From contig NZ_AQVE01000003.1 of NCBI RefSeq assembly GCF_000371925.1, forward strand, positions 174,218 through 238,217: DNA of 64,000 bases, written 5' to 3'. The notes beneath the pieces were generated by a model. The model made no database searches and was not told the origin of the DNA. It saw only the letters and a program-made list of their open reading frames with translations. This DNA comes from Thiolinea disciformis DSM 14473 (GTDB lineage: Bacteria; Pseudomonadota; Gammaproteobacteria; Thiotrichales; Thiotrichaceae). Position numbers and translations under genes: made by a program. Of this stretch, positions 46,397 through 55,697 are shown piece after piece. Each line of letters opens with the position of its first letter. Within the stretch, counting starts at the first letter, position 1.

Positions 46397-49300
46397 TTAT
46401 GGAGTCACAGGCCAAGTCTTGGTTCCATCGATCAGCAACTTCTTGCCATCAAAGCCTTCACCTTTGCAATAACCGGCTGGACTACTAATAAAGAAGTTTG
46501 GTGTGACAGAGGGATATTGACGCAAGGCGACTTGCTCACCAGCCTTCGTGTTATAAGGCAAAGCCCATACCTCGAAGAACTTGCGATAATCGCGTCCTGT
46601 TGCATAAGAAATAGCGACTAATAACCAGTCATTTTGATTTAAAGCTTTAGCTTCATCCAAGCTATAGGTATCAAAACCTAAGCTAGCCCGCTTAGCCGAC
46701 CATTTAGTGGCATCGGCAGTCGCTCTTGCAAATTCGCGCTCCATGATGTGCAACCGTGCTAACAAATGCCAACCGTCTTTTAAGACACCCTGATCTTGCG
46801 CTGACATAAAGATTTGTACAAAGGTAGCGGCACCTTCAGACCAACCCATGCTATCCCACAAATTCGTCTTCACATAAGCCGCAGGATCAGTTTGTAAGCG
46901 ACTGGCTTGCAGCACTTTAAAGATTTTCTCAAATGGCAACTCTTGGCATTCAGGATCACCGCCGGTTGTTTTGAAATATTGTGACTTAGTGTAGTAAGCA
47001 TATGGATTGGTCATAGTATGTGTTTCCCAACCACCAAACTTAATACGCCACTTTTCTAAACCATGGCCTAGCTCGTGAATATCGCCGTGATTAATAGGCT
47101 TAAAGGCCCAATACGCATCATACGGATTACCTGAACAACCATAACCACAGGTGGCTTGATCCGCATTCATGTGCTTGACCATATCCAAATTGTCAATGGT
47201 GTAACTGTTAGCGGTAGCAAAGTCATGAATCTCAGGAACAACATCAATATGCGGGCCTTTAAATCCAGCCAATACATGCGGGAAATTATAGGTATAGCGC
47301 ATAGTGGCTGCCGCAAATCCTTCTAGCGTACCGCCCCAACGTGCATCACTGATCGACTCACGCATTTTGTCGAGCTTTGAATGGATTTCAAAGGCAGGTG
47401 TAATGAACTCCGCCCAATCATATTCACCAGCCTTTAATTTCGCCTCAAACGTGGCATTATCACTAACATCATCCCAGAAAGGATGCTCTCCTACTTGTTC
47501 GAACGTAAAGCTCACTGACAAATCATTAGTATCGAATTCGATGGCAATGGGCCCGCCATAAGTCGGTGTAATACTAATCGTTTCACCGACTTGCAAGGGG
47601 TAACTGACCGACTGTAAATACTTAGGCCGCTTATAACCAAAGCTTTCATACTCGTGGGTTGCACCGGCACGTAGGGTATTGATAAATAATTTAGTATTTA
47701 CTTGACTGGTATCAGTACGTGTCACTTTGAACGTTTTACCGGGTAAAGCATAAACGCCTGTTGATTTAAAATTACGACGGCTGATCATCGTTATTTGTTT
47801 GGTCACCGGTGTTATATGACTGAAATTACTACGGCTGAAATTGCCCATATCTGGCGGAATAGGCGTAGTATCGCGATATTGATAAACCGCGTGATCCGCA
47901 AATAACGCCTTCGTAAAGGTAGTGGTATTAGTAGACACTTTATCCATCGGGAAACGCACTTGCTGACGATAAGCATCTCCTAAAAGTGTTAATAATTTTT
48001 GGAGCTGAAGGCCACTTTGTTTAAATAGGCTAACTTTAGCTTTATCCAAGCCTGTTAACATATTACGGGTGGCGTCAGCGCCTTGTTTAAACTCTGCATC
48101 CAGTCCTATCACAGGCGAACAATCATCACTTTTGCAAGCACTCCAATCAAAAGCATAATCCTTGGCTTTAAAGTGCTTCAAGACAGTATTTATAGATTCT
48201 ATATTGCTTGGAATTTTTCCAAGATTAGTAGCGACATTATAAGATTTTAAACCCAATCGATCCCAATAGTTATGATACTGATAAGACGCATCGAAGTAGG
48301 CCAATAATTTCTCACTTAGCGTATTCGTATTCCAATCAAGATAAAGATATAAAACTGGTATGCCTTTAGAAATAGCCTCTTGAATAGTATTAGCAATGAC
48401 GGTTGCATCACTACTAGAACTAGTCGCATGAGAAATAATCAATATATTAGGGCTATTAGTTAAGCAAGTTTTTAATTTATCATCCTCACAACTTAGCGCA
48501 GTATTATACTTCGCCATATTTGGATAATGCTTATCTAGCCATGCTCTGGTGGTTGAATCATGCTCGCCCAAATGTGCCAATACGACATTAAAGGAGGCTG
48601 TTTTTAGATCAGTGCGCCCTATTAACCAACTTAGGCTATTCTCCATAAATTGCTCCATTTGAGCATTCACCAGATTCGCGCTCCGGAAAGGACTGCCGCC
48701 TAATAACATATAACGGGTCGGAGTAGTACTGGTACTTTTAGTGCCAATAATACCCAATTCTTTTTCTTGAATTTTGTTTCCATCGACATAGACAGCATTG
48801 GTTCTAAGAACAGATACATTGACGCCGTAGGTTGAGACAAAGAATGAAGAGTTGGCAGACGGATCCCAATCAATCGCTGTTAAGCTCGAACCATCTGTTT
48901 TGGCGCTTCCATTACTATTCAAATTGAATAATTTAATTTTTGCATCGGCTAATAAATCACGCCCATCATTTATAACAGCCAAAGCAGCATCTAATAATTC
49001 TGTGTCAGTGACAGCCGCAATAGAACCACTACTCAAAGCTTTCGCTACTGCATCACTCGCCGTAGTGTTTACGGTTAAAGGCAGACGACTGCTCTGTTTA
49101 CCGTCACTAGCTAATACTGCAAACTGATAGCTTGTACCTGCATTGAGTACCCCTTTAACACTCACTTGCCCTTGACTATTCACCGCAAAAGGAACACTGC
49201 CTTCAATGCTATATTGAATAGCATCTTTTTGATAATCAATCGCAGAAACGCTTGTTATAGGCGTGCCATCCGGCGTCTTATAGGCAATCAAATAACTTGA

Positions 49301-50584
49301 AGCAGCATTAGCAAATACTGGCGCAGTACGTGCTAAACCATATAATTCCACCTCGGCCATATGCAAACAATTGCTATCGACTGCTTTAACAATGAGATAA
49401 TTAGCGGTTTTAGGCGTTGCAAAATTAAAGGTTTGTGGCGTGTCAACCCCTAAAAGGGTGGCAACTTTCTCAGTTTCTACCGGTGTGCCGGTATAAGCTG
49501 CATTACTGAGATACACTGCCGCATCTTTTAGACGTGCGCCCCAAGCCGCACGACTGGTAATCACAATTTTGTTAACTGGCAGAGCATCAGGCAATTTAAC
49601 TTGCCACCAATTATTCGTAGTATCGCAAGCAGTGTGGTTAAAGGTATCGAGTTTTCCGTCCAGCGCAAGATTAGCGAGATAAGTCGAGTTATAATCCGTA
49701 CCTTGCGAAGCCATTCCAAATGACTGCGCTAAATTTAACTGAGTGGTAATGGTTTGACTTTTTGGTGCAGTTTGTAAGAGAAAATTCTGATTTGCATTCG
49801 TGTTGCTAGGATGCATCAATAAGCCTGTACGCAGAATATCCGTGTCATTATTAGGCCCTGCAAACAGCGTACTGCCATCCAAATTCAAATCATTATTTGA
49901 ATAACCATCAATGCGATAATTAGCTGCATATTGAGAATTACCTGCGTGGCCTAAAATAGCAATCAGTACGGCACTCACATCACTATTAGGGCCGCTATTA
50001 ATAATTTGGTGATTAACATCCACATCGCCAGCCACTAACGCACTGGTCGTGCTGTCGATTCGACCCACTTCCGCAGAACTGATCTTCGTAAAATCAATAA
50101 TTGTCGGGCTGCTAGTAATATTCATACTCGCATTCAGAATACCCAAATGATTGCGATGCTTGATGCCGATGACATAAGAACCTGTTGGCAAACCACTAAA
50201 CACTAAGGTATTGCTATTGGTTTTGGGGTCGAGCAGCCACCCATCACGCTGCAATAAAAACGCACGACGTGCTAACAAATCATGACTATTCGGCTCACGC
50301 ACATCTAATAAAATCCAATCAACTATGGCTTTCTGCCCTGTGGTTGCCAATAAACTAGCACTCACTGTCTCTGAACCTGAATAATTGAAAGGGGCTGGCT
50401 GATAAGGTTGCGTGCTAGGAAGGAGATTTTTGCTGCGTAGTTCATCACGCATGAGCTTGGTATTCGGGTCGTAAGCCCCTTGTAACCAGACCTTCGCTTG
50501 TAACGAGACATCCGCTCTAACGGCATTGGTCGCGAATACGGACAATAGAACTATCAAGAATAGACGAATAATCATTGCTATCAT
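46397..50584 (-). CDS. Large secreted ImpA-family (M60-like) metalloprotease
   Basis: 1395 residues. Signal peptide about 1-24 (MIIRLFLIVLLSVFATNAVRA). Residues 25-265 hold a module with repeated Asp/Asn positions (GDVDVN, GYSNNDLNLDGS, GPNNDTD) like a dockerin-type calcium-binding region. About 285-418 is an F5/8 type C (discoidin) carbohydrate-binding domain (NLALDGKLDTFNHT ... AEVELYG). About 420-505 is a cadherin-like domain. The C-terminal peptidase has HELGH at 1170-1174 with a Glu at about 1187 (GGWETH), fitting the HExGH...E M60/M88 pattern, plus MGWSEGAATFVQIFM. The family includes Pseudomonas IMPa, which cleaves O-glycosylated proteins. The start has no clear ribosome binding site; a second ATG lies three codons in. 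Composition is Asn/Thr/Ser-rich compared with neighbours. Confidence 0.85.
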   Translation of the reverse strand: MIAMIIRLFLIVLLSVFATNAVRADVSLQAKVWLQGAYDPNTKLMRDELRSKNLLPSTQPYQPAPFNYSGSETVSASLLATTGQKAIVDWILLDVREPNSHDLLARRAFLLQRDGWLLDPKTNSNTLVFSGLPTGSYVIGIKHRNHLGILNASMNITSSPTIIDFTKISSAEVGRIDSTTSALVAGDVDVNHQIINSGPNSDVSAVLIAILGHAGNSQYAANYRIDGYSNNDLNLDGSTLFAGPNNDTDILRTGLLMHPSNTNANQNFLLQTAPKSQTITTQLNLAQSFGMASQGTDYNSTYLANLALDGKLDTFNHTACDTTNNWWQVKLPDALPVNKIVITSRAAWGARLKDAAVYLSNAAYTGTPVETEKVATLLGVDTPQTFNFATPKTANYLIVKAVDSNCLHMAEVELYGLARTAPVFANAASSYLIAYKTPDGTPITSVSAIDYQKDAIQYSIEGSVPFAVNSQGQVSVKGVLNAGTSYQFAVLASDGKQSSRLPLTVNTTASDAVAKALSSGSIAAVTDTELLDAALAVINDGRDLLADAKIKLFNLNSNGSAKTDGSSLTAIDWDPSANSSFFVSTYGVNVSVLRTNAVYVDGNKIQEKELGIIGTKSTSTTPTRYMLLGGSPFRSANLVNAQMEQFMENSLSWLIGRTDLKTASFNVVLAHLGEHDSTTRAWLDKHYPNMAKYNTALSCEDDKLKTCLTNSPNILIISHATSSSSDATVIANTIQEAISKGIPVLYLYLDWNTNTLSEKLLAYFDASYQYHNYWDRLGLKSYNVATNLGKIPSNIESINTVLKHFKAKDYAFDWSACKSDDCSPVIGLDAEFKQGADATRNMLTGLDKAKVSLFKQSGLQLQKLLTLLGDAYRQQVRFPMDKVSTNTTTFTKALFADHAVYQYRDTTPIPPDMGNFSRSNFSHITPVTKQITMISRRNFKSTGVYALPGKTFKVTRTDTSQVNTKLFINTLRAGATHEYESFGYKRPKYLQSVSYPLQVGETISITPTYGGPIAIEFDTNDLSVSFTFEQVGEHPFWDDVSDNATFEAKLKAGEYDWAEFITPAFEIHSKLDKMRESISDARWGGTLEGFAAATMRYTYNFPHVLAGFKGPHIDVVPEIHDFATANSYTIDNLDMVKHMNADQATCGYGCSGNPYDAYWAFKPINHGDIHELGHGLEKWRIKFGGWETHTMTNPYAYYTKSQYFKTTGGDPECQELPFEKIFKVLQASRLQTDPAAYVKTNLWDSMGWSEGAATFVQIFMSAQDQGVLKDGWHLLARLHIMEREFARATADATKWSAKRASLGFDTYSLDEAKALNQNDWLLVAISYATGRDYRKFFEVWALPYNTKAGEQVALRQYPSVTPNFFISSPAGYCKGEGFDGKKLLIDGTKTWPVTP

Positions 50585-50772
50585 TATATTTATTGATTTG
50601 ATAGCAATATAAATTACAACAATAGCATTAGCTACTAAAGAAGCTTTACAAGTGACAAGCGGCCACAGATTGGCTTAAGAAGGATAAATTATCGCCATTT
50701 TTCAGCTAAATGGCTTCATTAGGCGCACTTTGGGGTTCGAAAAATCCTGATTACTTGGGACAAAGATTTATA

Positions 50773-51318
50773 TTAGCTGAGGACTTTTTCATAGACCGCT
50801 TGCAGCGACAATTCACAGCCAATCGCTTCCAGTTGCAGGGTCTGATCCAACTCAGTGGCTTCTGATAGTAACCACTGACCTTGCTCATTGCGCGTATAAC
50901 GCTCAATACTGATGCGGTCTTGTGCTACTAAAATATATTCGCGCAAGGATTCAAGACGACGATAATGTGCAAACTTCGCCCCACGATCATAGCCTTCAGT
51001 GCTGGATGACAATACTTCAATAATCAAGCTGGGATTGGTGAAGGTATCGCTATGCTCATCTTCAAATTGCATTTCACCACACACCACACTCAGGTCTGGG
51101 TAGAAATAAGCTTCATGCGCACGAGTCCGCACACGCATATCGGCCACGAAAGCCGAGCAAGGTCGGTGGCGTAATTGAGCGTGCAACAAACCTGCTAGAT
51201 TGAAGACCAATTGATTGTGTTCACGGCTAGCGCCTGCCATTGCATAAATTTGACCTTGAATATATTCATGGCGCTCACGACTTTGCCGTTCTTGCTGAAG
51301 GTATTCGCTGGTTGTCAT
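50773..51318 (-). CDS. Uma2-family (DUF820) putative restriction-like endonuclease
   Basis: 181 residues. PD-(D/E)xK-fold family of unknown role that is widely expanded in cyanobacteria and in sulfur-oxidising filamentous bacteria. Visible pattern: SEYLQQERQSRERHEYIQGQIYAMAG, then EHNQLVFNLAGLL, the nuclease core AYFYPDLSVVCG (Asp) and PSLIIEVLSSSTEGYDRGAKFAHYRRLESLREY with Glu and the Tyr/Arg-rich helix. It begins 30 bases after the TIR/FGE-like gene on the same strand, so the two may be co-transcribed. Substrate is unknown. Confidence 0.85.
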   Translation of the reverse strand: MTTSEYLQQERQSRERHEYIQGQIYAMAGASREHNQLVFNLAGLLHAQLRHRPCSAFVADMRVRTRAHEAYFYPDLSVVCGEMQFEDEHSDTFTNPSLIIEVLSSSTEGYDRGAKFAHYRRLESLREYILVAQDRISIERYTRNEQGQWLLSEATELDQTLQLEAIGCELSLQAVYEKVLS

Positions 51319-51348
51319 TGCAAAGGTTCAAAGCGCAAAGGTAAAAGA

Positions 51349-53292
51349 TTAATAAGTCCTGGAAATCCGAAAACCAATATTGAAGTCACGATCAGTGGGA
51401 ACGAACCAGAATCGGATAGCCGAACGCGCGCTCCGTGGTTTGCTGCCCCACGAGCCGCCACGCAACACACGTTTCTCACAAGAGTCTTCTTGCCAAACGC
51501 CACCATTTTTAGGTGCTTTATCATAACTACCATGATAACAGTCTTGTACCCATTCAAAAACATTACCATGCATATCTTTTAAGCCATAACCATTTGAATC
51601 AAATTGACCTGTGGGTGCGGTATAAACATAACCATCCTCACAATTTGCTACTGTCCACGACCAATTAGGATAATGTTTTTTCAAAACCTGATCTGCCAAG
51701 TTTGCTCCTTGGCAGGCTAATTGACCACTACCATCCTGCCCCCACGGATAAGCATTTTTTTGATTGCCACCCCGCGCGGCATATTCCCATTCTGCTTCGG
51801 TGGGTAGGCGATAGTTTTTTCCAGCATCTACTTCATTTAACCATTGCACATAAGCTTGTGCATCATCCCAACTGACACAAACGACCGGATGATCATCGGT
51901 TTGCTCAAAACCAACCTTTTGCCAGTAATTACCTTCTACATAACCCCAATCGCCTTTTCCTGTTTTATCGCCTCCACACGCCCCCTCTTTTTCTGCGGTA
52001 GTTTTATAACCAGTTGCTTCCACAAAAGCACGAAACTGCCCACGGGTGATTTCAGTGCGACTCAAGGCAAAGTCAGCAATCTGAACAGTGCGTGGTGGTT
52101 TTTCATCAGCTTCACAACCACCTTCCACATCATCCCGCCCGTCTTTGCAACCCATAGTAAATGTGTCACCTTTGATCGGAAGCATTTCGGGCAGGGGTAT
52201 AGTGGTTGTTACAGGCTCAATAGCAGCAGGTGCTGGTGTAGGTAGTTGACTTGTTGCTTCTGCTAGGTTTGTTGGAGGGTCTTGAGTTATTTCAGGCTCT
52301 GGCTTTTTCCCTTGCATCGCCCAAACCAATACCAACGCACTCGCTCCCACCCCGCCCAAGAGCCATTTAGCTTTGCCACTCGAACCCGTCTTAACACCGT
52401 TGACTGTTTCAGACACGAACTTCGTTGGTGTTTCCTGTGTTATTGGCGGTGTTGGCTCAACGGGAACAGCACTAAGCGCTTCTACCGGCTCAGTTTGCTC
52501 CGTAGTTACGCTGGTTTCAGGCTTCGGATCAAGCAGTGTTTGCCTCAAAGGCTGTGGTGTTTCAGCGCCTAAGGCGGCTAATGCTTGTTCGGTTTCTTCA
52601 ATCGGATGCTTTAAACGAATCTTCTCTTCCGCACGCGTTTCCATGTCATAAGCCAAGTATAATTGGCTTAATTTATTGCTCAGCGTCTCGATACGTTGGG
52701 TTTTAAGCTTTTGTTTTTCCTGCTCAAGATGTCGCTGCTCAGCCACTTCACGCTCGGCCTGTGCTTGTGCTAAGCGTTTTTGTTCTGCCTCTCGTGCTAA
52801 ACGCTCCCGTTCCGCTTGTTGTTTAGCCGCTTCTGCTTGCTTCGATGTTTGTAATAGCTGAAATACCTTGAGCGTAATTTCCGTAAACGCTAAGTCTGAC
52901 TCATGCGAACCTAAAGCATATTGCGATAAAGGCCGATTATCTTTGGTCGCCCCTTGCAAAGCCGCTAACCACGGTACGGCCTGCCATGCGCAAGGCTTCA
53001 CAATGATCGGCACCACCTGCAAACCTTCCGCTTCACGGCGTTGCAATAAACGGGGAATTTCTTGGCGGGTGACAAATTCCGACGTCAAAAAATCGCTGCT
53101 CACCAATAATAAAGCTACCCGCGCCCGTTCAATCGCGTGTTCGATAGCTGGAAGCCAATTACTACCCACTTCAATCTGCCGATCATCCCAAATGGCAAAT
53201 TCACCGTGCCATTGCAATACCTTCAGTTGACGCACTAAAGCATCTTTCCAAGGCTCATCGTGGTGGCTGTAGCTAATAAAAATATCAGTCAT
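51349..53292 (-). CDS. TIR domain-coiled coil-TM-FGE/sulfatase-modifying-like protein
   Basis: 647 residues from the ATG at 53292. Domain order: TIR domain 1-148 (MTDIFISYSHHDEPWKDALV, AIWDDRQIEVGSNWLPAIEHAI, LLLVSSDFLTSEFV). Glu78 in TRQEIPRLL is at the place of the catalytic Glu of TIR NADases. A coiled coil runs from about 150 to 240, a low-complexity region follows, one TM segment lies at 310-326 (WLLGGVGASALVLVWAM), and an FGE-sulfatase-like domain spans 370-647 (MGCKDGRDDVEGG, DHPVVCVSWDDAQAYVQWLNE, YRLPTEAEWEYAARGG, LKDMHGNVFEWVQDC, RVLRGGSWGSKP...GFRISRTY). The two active-site Cys of true formylglycine-generating enzyme near the end are absent (Ser instead), so this is an FGE-fold binding or EgtB/PvdO-like domain. 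A role in defence or cell-envelope signalling is inference. Confidence 0.85.
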   Translation of the reverse strand: MTDIFISYSHHDEPWKDALVRQLKVLQWHGEFAIWDDRQIEVGSNWLPAIEHAIERARVALLLVSSDFLTSEFVTRQEIPRLLQRREAEGLQVVPIIVKPCAWQAVPWLAALQGATKDNRPLSQYALGSHESDLAFTEITLKVFQLLQTSKQAEAAKQQAERERLAREAEQKRLAQAQAEREVAEQRHLEQEKQKLKTQRIETLSNKLSQLYLAYDMETRAEEKIRLKHPIEETEQALAALGAETPQPLRQTLLDPKPETSVTTEQTEPVEALSAVPVEPTPPITQETPTKFVSETVNGVKTGSSGKAKWLLGGVGASALVLVWAMQGKKPEPEITQDPPTNLAEATSQLPTPAPAAIEPVTTTIPLPEMLPIKGDTFTMGCKDGRDDVEGGCEADEKPPRTVQIADFALSRTEITRGQFRAFVEATGYKTTAEKEGACGGDKTGKGDWGYVEGNYWQKVGFEQTDDHPVVCVSWDDAQAYVQWLNEVDAGKNYRLPTEAEWEYAARGGNQKNAYPWGQDGSGQLACQGANLADQVLKKHYPNWSWTVANCEDGYVYTAPTGQFDSNGYGLKDMHGNVFEWVQDCYHGSYDKAPKNGGVWQEDSCEKRVLRGGSWGSKPRSARSAIRFWFVPTDRDFNIGFRISRTY

Positions 53293-53449
53293 CAGTGACA
53301 ATCGGGGTAATAGGACAGATAAATGGGATGATACAGGGTTTCTGAACAGGAGTTTAGGCTAGTTGTGCACAGCGCATACACTAAAAAGCGATGCGTATTA
53401 GCGTATTGATTATGAGGAGGAGGCGTTTCTCGACAAAAAGTTTGTTTTG

Positions 53450-54277
53450 TTAAAGCCTGACCAAAAAACTCAAGCCTGCTTTATCCTCACCCACCATCAC
53501 GGGCATATCCGCTTCATCTTTCAAATGCACCCCCGACAATTGGCGCTTGCTCGCTTCACGCATTAAATAAGCTAAGCGATACGCTGCTGTGGCATAACTT
53601 AAGCCCTCTAAACGCACATTGGAGATGCAGTTGCGGGCAGCATCCGTCAAGCCCAGTTTCGGAGCATACGTAAAATAAATTCCTAGACTATCGGGCGAAC
53701 TCAAACCCGGGCGTTCACCAATTAATACCACTACCATCTTAGCGTGCAACAACTCACCCACTTCATCCCCTAAAGCGACACGCGCTTGGCTAGCGATCAC
53801 GATGGGGGCTAGTGACCAGTTTTCTTGTTGGCAAAGCTGCTTGATTTCCAAACACATCGGTACAGCATGATGGTCGATGGCTAAAGCGGATAAACCATCA
53901 CCAATCATCACCACCACATCGGGCTTATCGACGACTTGCGGTTGTAGAGTATTCAGAGTATGTACCGACTCTTCGCTTAAACGCCGTCCCCAATCAGGGC
54001 GCTGCAAATACACATGCCGCTCGGGTGCGCGGCTTCGCACTTGAATACTGGTCAAGCCATAGTTTTGTAATTGTGTCGCTAGTCTTTGGGTATCCAAGGC
54101 TAAATGTACGGCATCACGAGCTTGGGCATGGGCAAATTGAAAGTCGAGCTGCGCTTGGGTAGGAAGGCTGCAACCAGCACGACCTAAACCAATGCGTGCC
54201 GCCGTTAATTGGCGCAGACTTTGCCACGGATTTGGAATATGGGTAGGGGGGGTAGTCATCACTAATTCATCAGACAT
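53450..54277 (-). CDS. eutC: Ethanolamine ammonia-lyase small subunit
   Basis: Small subunit of adenosylcobalamin-dependent ethanolamine ammonia-lyase, which converts ethanolamine to acetaldehyde and ammonia. 275 residues. [34 protein letters not shown] (split, about 25-60), [43 protein letters not shown] and [25 protein letters not shown] are conserved parts. It follows eutB by 10 bases with GAGGTG upstream of the start. Confidence 0.96.
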   Translation of the reverse strand: MSDELVMTTPPTHIPNPWQSLRQLTAARIGLGRAGCSLPTQAQLDFQFAHAQARDAVHLALDTQRLATQLQNYGLTSIQVRSRAPERHVYLQRPDWGRRLSEESVHTLNTLQPQVVDKPDVVVMIGDGLSALAIDHHAVPMCLEIKQLCQQENWSLAPIVIASQARVALGDEVGELLHAKMVVVLIGERPGLSSPDSLGIYFTYAPKLGLTDAARNCISNVRLEGLSYATAAYRLAYLMREASKRQLSGVHLKDEADMPVMVGEDKAGLSFLVRL

Positions 54278-54287
54278 AGCTCACACC

Positions 54288-55682
54288 TCAGGGCAAATGC
54301 GCTAACACAGTGTTGAAAGCAGGCGGCAATTGTTGTGCAAGTTCGATGCGCTGTCCGTGCTGGCGCATAATCTGCATTTGCTCCAGCCATGCCGCAAACT
54401 CAGGCGCCGGTTTCAAACCCAATAAGGTACGCACATACAAGGCATCATGAAACGAAGTCGTTTGATAGTTGAGCATAATATCGTCTGACCCCGGAATACC
54501 CATAATGTAATTAATACCGGCGTTTGCTAAGAGGGTCAGCAGCACATCCATATCATCCTGATCCGCTTCAGCATGATTGGTATAGCAAATATCACAGCCC
54601 ATCGGTAAACCAAGTAATTTACCGCAGAAATGATCCTCCAAGCCCGCCCGCGTAATTTGCTTACCATTGTATAAATATTCAGGGCCGATGAAGCCTACCA
54701 CAGTATTCACCAACAACGGCTTATACTGCCGCGCCACCGCATAGGCACGTGCTTCGCAGGTCTGCTGATCGACAGCATGATGCGCATTCGCAGACAAGGC
54801 ACTTCCCTGCCCCGTCTCAAAATACATCACATTTTGTCCCAGCGTGCCCCGCTTGAGACTCAATGCTGCCTCATACCCCTCTTGCAAAACCTGTAAATTC
54901 ACCCCGAAACTCGCATTCGCAGCTTCGGTTCCAGCGATCGATTGAAACACTAAATCCACCGGCCAGCCACGCTCAATGGCCTCAATGGACGAAGTGACAT
55001 GCGTCAACACACAGGCTTGGGTAGGAATCTGATAGCGCTGGATGACTGCGTCCAATAGTTTTAATAACTCGCCAATCGACGCTAAATTATCCGTTGCTGG
55101 ATTAATGCCAATCACCGCATCACCGTTACCATACATTAGGCCATCTAAAATACTTGCCGAAATACCGGCGGGATCATCAGTGGGATGATTCGGTTGTAAG
55201 CGCGTTGAAAGTGTGCCTTTCAAACCAATCGTATTACGAAACGCACTGACCACTTTTACTTTCTGCGCCACCAAAATTAAGTCTTGCACCCGCATAATTT
55301 TGGAAACTGCCGCTACCATTTCGGGCGTTAAGCCTTTGGTTAGACTTGCTAAACTTTGCTCGGTCGCTTGCTCACCCAATAACCACTCACGAAACGCGCC
55401 GACGGTTAAATGACTGATGGGTGCAAACGCGGCTGGATCATGCGAATCCATAATCAAGCGCGTCACTTCATCGCTGTCATAAGGAATAACAGCTTCTTGT
55501 AAAAAGTGTTTTAGGGGCAGATTCGCCAACGCCATTTGTGCTGCAACCCGCTCGGCTGCACTCTGTGCCGCAATGCCCGCTAAATAATCGCCGGAACGTT
55601 CGGGGCTGGCTTTTGCCATCAACTCACGCAAAGAATCAAAGTGATAAGTCTGGCTACCAACACTATGCTTAAACGCTGCCAT
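54288..55682 (-). CDS. eutB: Ethanolamine ammonia-lyase large subunit
   Basis: Catalytic TIM-barrel subunit. 464 residues. Conserved parts: LMAKASPERSGDYLAGIAAQSAAERVAAQMALAN (about 18-52, split), RLQPNHPTDDPAGISASILDGLMYGNGDAVIGINPATDN, HVTSSIEAIERGWPVDLVFQSIAGTEAAN (substrate site), FETGQGSALSANAHH and DHFCGKLLGLPMGCDICYTNHAEADQDDMD. Activity needs adenosylcobalamin. Genes for EutA, a BMC shell or an aldehyde dehydrogenase are not in this window, so acetaldehyde must be handled by enzymes encoded elsewhere. Confidence 0.97.
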   Translation of the reverse strand: MAAFKHSVGSQTYHFDSLRELMAKASPERSGDYLAGIAAQSAAERVAAQMALANLPLKHFLQEAVIPYDSDEVTRLIMDSHDPAAFAPISHLTVGAFREWLLGEQATEQSLASLTKGLTPEMVAAVSKIMRVQDLILVAQKVKVVSAFRNTIGLKGTLSTRLQPNHPTDDPAGISASILDGLMYGNGDAVIGINPATDNLASIGELLKLLDAVIQRYQIPTQACVLTHVTSSIEAIERGWPVDLVFQSIAGTEAANASFGVNLQVLQEGYEAALSLKRGTLGQNVMYFETGQGSALSANAHHAVDQQTCEARAYAVARQYKPLLVNTVVGFIGPEYLYNGKQITRAGLEDHFCGKLLGLPMGCDICYTNHAEADQDDMDVLLTLLANAGINYIMGIPGSDDIMLNYQTTSFHDALYVRTLLGLKPAPEFAAWLEQMQIMRQHGQRIELAQQLPPAFNTVLAHLP

Positions 55683-55697
55683 ATCTGCCCCCTTGGC

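Noticed and set aside
51349..53292. True formylglycine-generating enzyme
   Set aside because: The C-terminal region has Ser at the places where the two active-site Cys are expected (RGGSWGSKPRSARSA), so catalysis of Cys to formylglycine is unlikely.
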